From: JAIYDJ01 sp038246975
GTDB lineage: Bacteria > Pseudomonadota > Alphaproteobacteria > Rhodobacterales > Rhodobacteraceae
Assembly (NCBI GenBank): GCA_038246975.1
Contig: JBBRVJ010000001.1
Span: forward strand, 1-64,000
Length of the DNA: 64,000 nt
Direction: 5' to 3'
The notes under the pieces were generated by a model. The model was not told the DNA's origin, did not search any database, and was given only the letters and a program-made list of their open reading frames with translations. Each line of letters begins with the position of its first letter. The first letter of the stretch is position 1. This document shows positions 60,669-64,000 of the stretch, piece by piece. A program made the translations under genes and the position numbers.

Positions 60669-60743
60669 GGGGACCCCTTGCCGGAATACACATCCGACCG
60701 GTCGATTATAACAGTCAACCGCCGGGTGACGGTATCCACCGGT

Positions 60744-60764
60744 TGGTAAACAACCTGTTTACCA
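60744..60764. promoter_or_regulatory. Perfect 8-bp inverted repeat, possible operator
   Basis: TGGTAAAC-AACCT-GTTTACCA. It lies 76 bases upstream of the leftward gene at 60668 and 145 bases after the ccr stop, in a 240-base region with no gene I can identify. The length and AT-rich arms suit a dimeric repressor; the regulator is unknown. Confidence 0.5.
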
Positions 60765-60908
60765 TATCGCGACAAAGCTGAGCGGTTCTGCCGCTGACCC
60801 GTGCGCCCAAACCACAGGTTCTGGCCCCGACCTGTCATCCCTGTATCGGCGGCCTGCCGAAATGGTGGCGCATCGGCCCAGATGCAGACCCACCAACGCC
60901 GCGTGACC

Positions 60909-62198
60909 TCAGACGCGGCTGGCCTCCAGCGTGTCCTCGAAGGTGCGCAAGCCGACATGCGGCGCCTGCACCAGCACCGCCATGTTCCCCGGTTTGTGTT
61001 CATTCCGCCGCATCAGCGTGTGGGCGCGCGGAATCTCGGCCCAGGGAAACACCTCTGACATGCAGGGGTCCAGCCGCCGCTCCAGCATCAGCTTGTTCGC
61101 CGTCGCCGCCTGTTTCAGATGAGCGAAATGCGACCCCTGCAACCGCTTCTGGTGCATCCACATATAGCGGACGTCAAAAGTGCAGTTGAACCCCGACGTG
61201 CCCGCGCAGATCACCACCATGCCGCCTTTCTTGCAGACCAAGGTCGACACCGGAAACGTCGCCTCGCCGGGATGCTCGAACACCATGTCGACGCTGACGC
61301 CCTTGCCGGTGATGTCCCAGATCGCCTTGCCGAACCGCCGTGCCTCTTTCAGCCAGTCGTTGTACTCGGGCGTGTTGACCGTCGGCATCTGGCCCCAGCA
61401 GGTGAAATCCTTGCGGTTGATCACCCCCTTGGCCCCCAGCCCCATGACGAAGTCGCGCTTGTCCTCGTCGCTGATCACGCCGATCGCATTGGCCCCCGCC
61501 GTGTTGATCAACTGGATCGCATAAGACCCCAACCCCCCCGACGCGCCCCAGACCAGCACGTTCTGACCGGGTTTCAGGTCATGCGGTTCGTGCCCGAACA
61601 GCATCCGGTATGCGGTGGCGAGCGTCAGCGTGTAACACGCCGACTCCTCCCATGTCAGATGCCGGGGGCGCTGCATCAACTGCTGCGCCTGCACCCGCGT
61701 GAACTGCGCGAACGACCCGTCGGCGGTCTCATAGCCCCAGATGCGCTGGCTTGCCGAATACATCGGGTCGCCGCCGTTGCATTCCTCGTCGTCGCCGTCG
61801 TCCTGATTGCAGTGGATTACCACCTCGTCGCCGACTTTCCAGCGTTTCACCTTGTCGCCGACTTTCCAGACGATCCCGGCCGCATCCGACCCCAGCACCG
61901 CGTAAGGGGCCTTGTGCCCGTCGAACACCGACACGGGCTGACCAAGGCAGGCCCAGACGCCGTTGTAATTGACCCCCGCCGCCATCACCAGAACCAGCAC
62001 CTCAAGGCTGTCGATGGTCGGCGTGTCGACCACCTCGATCTGCATCGCGGTTTCCGGCTCGCCATGGCGTTCGCGCCGGATCACCCAAGCGTGCATCTGG
62101 GCCGGCACATGGCCCAGGGGCGGCATCTCGCCCACCGCATACAGGTCTTTCACCGGGGCGTCATAGGCCACGATAGACGAATGGGTATCGAGTGCCAT
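60909..62198 (-). CDS. ccr: Crotonyl-CoA carboxylase/reductase
   Basis: A 429-residue medium-chain dehydrogenase/reductase. It catalyses NADPH- and CO2-dependent reductive carboxylation of crotonyl-CoA to ethylmalonyl-CoA, the key step of the ethylmalonyl-CoA pathway. Visible features are VLWGASGGLGSYAIQL for NADPH, AAGVNYNGVWACLG, and a substrate/CO2 region with VFEHPGEATFPVS and VICAGTSGFN. Start 62198 follows GGAAGGAC. A mutase gene of the same pathway starts at 63843. Confidence 0.95.
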   Translation of the reverse strand: MALDTHSSIVAYDAPVKDLYAVGEMPPLGHVPAQMHAWVIRRERHGEPETAMQIEVVDTPTIDSLEVLVLVMAAGVNYNGVWACLGQPVSVFDGHKAPYAVLGSDAAGIVWKVGDKVKRWKVGDEVVIHCNQDDGDDEECNGGDPMYSASQRIWGYETADGSFAQFTRVQAQQLMQRPRHLTWEESACYTLTLATAYRMLFGHEPHDLKPGQNVLVWGASGGLGSYAIQLINTAGANAIGVISDEDKRDFVMGLGAKGVINRKDFTCWGQMPTVNTPEYNDWLKEARRFGKAIWDITGKGVSVDMVFEHPGEATFPVSTLVCKKGGMVVICAGTSGFNCTFDVRYMWMHQKRLQGSHFAHLKQAATANKLMLERRLDPCMSEVFPWAEIPRAHTLMRRNEHKPGNMAVLVQAPHVGLRTFEDTLEASRV

Positions 62199-62302
62199 GC
62201 AGCGTCCTTCCGCAATGCCGCGCCGCAGAATCGCACGGCTCGGGGCAGGAATACGAACGCCTGCGCAACTTTGCAATAGAAGGATACGGGTTTCGGGTAA
62301 CT

Positions 62303-63709
62303 TTATGTCTGCCGCGCCGCAGCATTTCCTTGGTCGGGATCGGGCAAGGCGGGCCGCAGCGCCGCCTCCCCCTCCAGCCGCTGCAACACCGGGGCCGCAT
62401 AAAACGCCAAAAGCGCCGCCCCGCCCGGCAACACCGCCTGATCCGCCCCCACTATCCCCCGCGCGATCAGCGGCGCCAACCCCTCGGCCACCGCCGCCTC
62501 GATCCCCTGCGGCGGCAGCTTCAACACCGCACCCAGGCCGCGCAGCCGCGCCGAAATCGCCGCCACCCGGTCGACCAACGCCCCCTCGCGCCCCTGCACC
62601 AAGGCCGCCGCGACCAATGGCACCGCCAAAACCGGCACCACCCGCACAATCTCGGCCATCAGCCGCGCGCCCAATGCCTCGACCGGCTGTGTCACCCCCC
62701 CGGCCAGAAACGCCCGCAACGACAACGGCGGCCCGAACCCCGCTGCCGCCGTGCCAAAGCCCGGAAACCGCCCCCGCACGATGCGCCACAGCAACCGCAG
62801 ACTGAACCCCGCAATCGTCAACGGCCTGGCGCGGAACTTGCGCACTCCCTCGACCGCCGCCTCGGTCAGCAGCCGGTCCTCCAGCACCCGGTCATAGGCA
62901 AGGCCCACCGGCACGAACACCACATCGCGCCCCCCCGGTTCAAACCCCTGCACGATATAGGACAACAATCCCATCCGCGCCGCCCCCACCCGCCCGTCCA
63001 GCGACAACCCGCCTTCGGGGAAAATCGCCTGCACCGTGCCCTCGGACGTCGCCATCTGAACATACCGCGCCAGAACCCGGCGATACAGCGGGTTGTGCGA
63101 CCCGCGCCTTATGAAATACGCCCCCATCGCCCGGATGATCCGGGAAAGCGGCCAGACCCGCGCCCATTCCCCCACCGCATAGGAAATCGCCGACCGCCCC
63201 GACACCAGCCAGGTGACCAGCACATAATCCATGTTGCTGCGGTGGTTCATCACGAAGATAACCGTAGCGCGTGGGTCAATCGCCCCCAAAGCCTGATCCA
63301 CCGACCCGATCCGCACCCGGTACAAGGCCCGCGACAGCCGCCGTGTCAGCCGGATCGCCACCCCGAAATACAGGCTGGCCGAAAACCCCGGCACAATTTC
63401 GCGCGCATAGCCCTGCGCCTCGGCAAAGGCGACCTCGCCCGGCACCCCGGTTTCCGCCGCATGTTCCGCCACTGCCTCCATGACCTTGGGGTCATAGACC
63501 AGCCGGACGATCATATCCTTACGCCGGGCAAGGCGAAACGGCTCGATCTTGCGATCCAGCCGCAGGTTCAGCCGCGCTACCATCCGCTCCATCCGCCGCC
63601 GCAGAAACCAGCGCAGCCCCGGCCCGATCACCCGGTCCAACGTCGCCACCGCCGCCAGCAGCAGCACCACTACCAGAACCCAGACCGGAAGCTGCACGGC
63701 GTTGAACAT
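62303..63709 (-). CDS. Glycerol-3-phosphate acyltransferase (PlsB/GPAT-like)
   Basis: A 468-residue membrane-anchored acyltransferase. An N-terminal membrane helix (about 8-26) precedes the acyltransferase domain with the HX4D motif NHRSNMD, the G3P-binding-type region AYFIRRGSHNPLYRR, EGGLSLDGRV and a later VPVGLAYDRVLED. It probably makes lysophosphatidic acid from glycerol-3-phosphate. It lies between ccr and the ethylmalonyl-CoA mutase gene, which fits Rhodobacterales gene order but not the pathway. Confidence 0.85.
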   Translation of the reverse strand: MFNAVQLPVWVLVVVLLLAAVATLDRVIGPGLRWFLRRRMERMVARLNLRLDRKIEPFRLARRKDMIVRLVYDPKVMEAVAEHAAETGVPGEVAFAEAQGYAREIVPGFSASLYFGVAIRLTRRLSRALYRVRIGSVDQALGAIDPRATVIFVMNHRSNMDYVLVTWLVSGRSAISYAVGEWARVWPLSRIIRAMGAYFIRRGSHNPLYRRVLARYVQMATSEGTVQAIFPEGGLSLDGRVGAARMGLLSYIVQGFEPGGRDVVFVPVGLAYDRVLEDRLLTEAAVEGVRKFRARPLTIAGFSLRLLWRIVRGRFPGFGTAAAGFGPPLSLRAFLAGGVTQPVEALGARLMAEIVRVVPVLAVPLVAAALVQGREGALVDRVAAISARLRGLGAVLKLPPQGIEAAVAEGLAPLIARGIVGADQAVLPGGAALLAFYAAPVLQRLEGEAALRPALPDPDQGNAAARQT

Positions 63710-63842
63710 GCCCTGACCCTAGGGCAGCGGAAAGGTTACGTAAATCCACCCTGCCATGCCGCGCCGCAGCGAATTGACAGCGCCATATTCTTTCGCCATT
63801 AACGATCAAATCGTAACAAAATTACAATCCCCGAGTCGCCCC

Positions 63843-64000
63843 ATGACCAAAGACGCCCCGTGGCTGTTCCGCACCTATGCAGGCCACTCGACCGCCACCG
63901 CGTCCAACGCGCTTTACCGTGGCAATCTTGCCAAGGGGCAGACCGGGCTGTCGGTCGCCTTCGACCTGCCGACGCAGACCGGCTATGACAGCGACCATAT
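63843..64000 (+). CDS. ecm: Ethylmalonyl-CoA mutase (partial, 5' end)
   Basis: The first 52 codons of a gene that continues past the window. The product begins MTKDAPWLFRTYAGHSTA and has SNALYRGNLAKGQTGLSVAFDLPTQTGYDSDH, the N-terminus of B12-dependent acyl-CoA mutases. Proximity to ccr makes ethylmalonyl-CoA mutase more likely than methylmalonyl-CoA mutase, but the visible part alone cannot separate them. The 133 bases upstream contain its promoter region and no gene. Confidence 0.8.
   Translation, partial: MTKDAPWLFRTYAGHSTATASNALYRGNLAKGQTGLSVAFDLPTQTGYDSDH

Noticed and set aside
1..64000. CRISPR arrays, prophage, plasmid origin or toxin-antitoxin modules
   Set aside because: No regularly spaced direct repeats, phage structural genes, replication initiators or recognisable toxin-antitoxin pairs were seen.

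Overview
The window is high-GC DNA with tightly packed genes, typical of an alphaproteobacterium of the Rhodobacterales (Rhodobacter/Paracoccus/Roseobacter relatives). Pointers are the crotonyl-CoA carboxylase/reductase gene beside a mutase gene of the ethylmalonyl-CoA pathway, a phaZ-phaC-phaP-phaR polyhydroxybutyrate locus, an Irr regulator beside fabA, and an intergenic palindromic repeat at the end of two transcription units. All assignments come from reading the sequence; no database search was run.

Layout. 1-2651: partial transglutaminase/DUF2126 gene. 2924-9220: phosphate regulon pstSCAB-phoU-phoB, transcribed leftward behind a triple Pho-box-like repeat; no phoR is in the window. 9352-11060: divergent epmA and efp. 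11088-14823: FAH-family hydrolase, then a cyanide-insensitive-type bd quinol oxidase with a 36-residue DUF2474 subunit. 15034-17127: two small lipoproteins and an aldo/keto reductase. 17250-21334: metG, an orphan DegT-type aminotransferase, a LysR regulator. 21344-25823: PHB genes with CTGC-N3/4-GCAG sites, one inside the phaP promoter spacer. 25873-28307: three overlapping or abutting alpha/beta hydrolase genes, one with Gly in place of the nucleophile Ser. 28437-30398: thrS. 30595-33037: four-gene bufferin-type RiPP operon (DUF2282 precursor, DUF692/MNIO enzyme, DUF2063 partner, DoxX membrane protein). 33019-34515: small membrane protein, cold-shock protein, ArsC/Spx-like protein, DUF2177 protein.

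34563-40476 is a divergent sugar or sugar-acid locus: three xylose-isomerase-like TIM-barrel proteins, a mandelate-racemase-type enolase-superfamily enzyme, a FadR/GntR regulator and a 2-hydroxyacid dehydrogenase, with a FadR-like palindrome in the divergent promoter region. 40480-45309: fabA-fabB-fabI with an unusual small gene between fabA and fabB, divergent irr, and a transglutaminase. A tRNA-Gly(TCC) follows.

45893-55419 is a probable hydroxyproline catabolism island: a Ser/Thr-type proline-racemase-family dehydratase, aconitase X (cis-3-hydroxyproline dehydratase family), a polar amino acid ABC transporter, a GntR regulator with two matching palindromes, a DapA-family deaminase/lyase and a D-amino-acid dehydrogenase. 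It also holds what looks like the C-terminal stump of a pyrroline-2-carboxylate reductase, and a decayed transposase fragment lies just beyond it.

56160-64000: a 5'-nucleotidase that lacks its catalytic metallophosphatase domain, DUF952, pyrD, a stand-alone Lrp/AsnC RAM domain, a RecD-like helicase, ccr, a glycerol-3-phosphate acyltransferase and the start of the ethylmalonyl-CoA mutase gene. The PHB genes and the ethylmalonyl-CoA genes share the acetoacetyl-CoA/crotonyl-CoA node of carbon metabolism.
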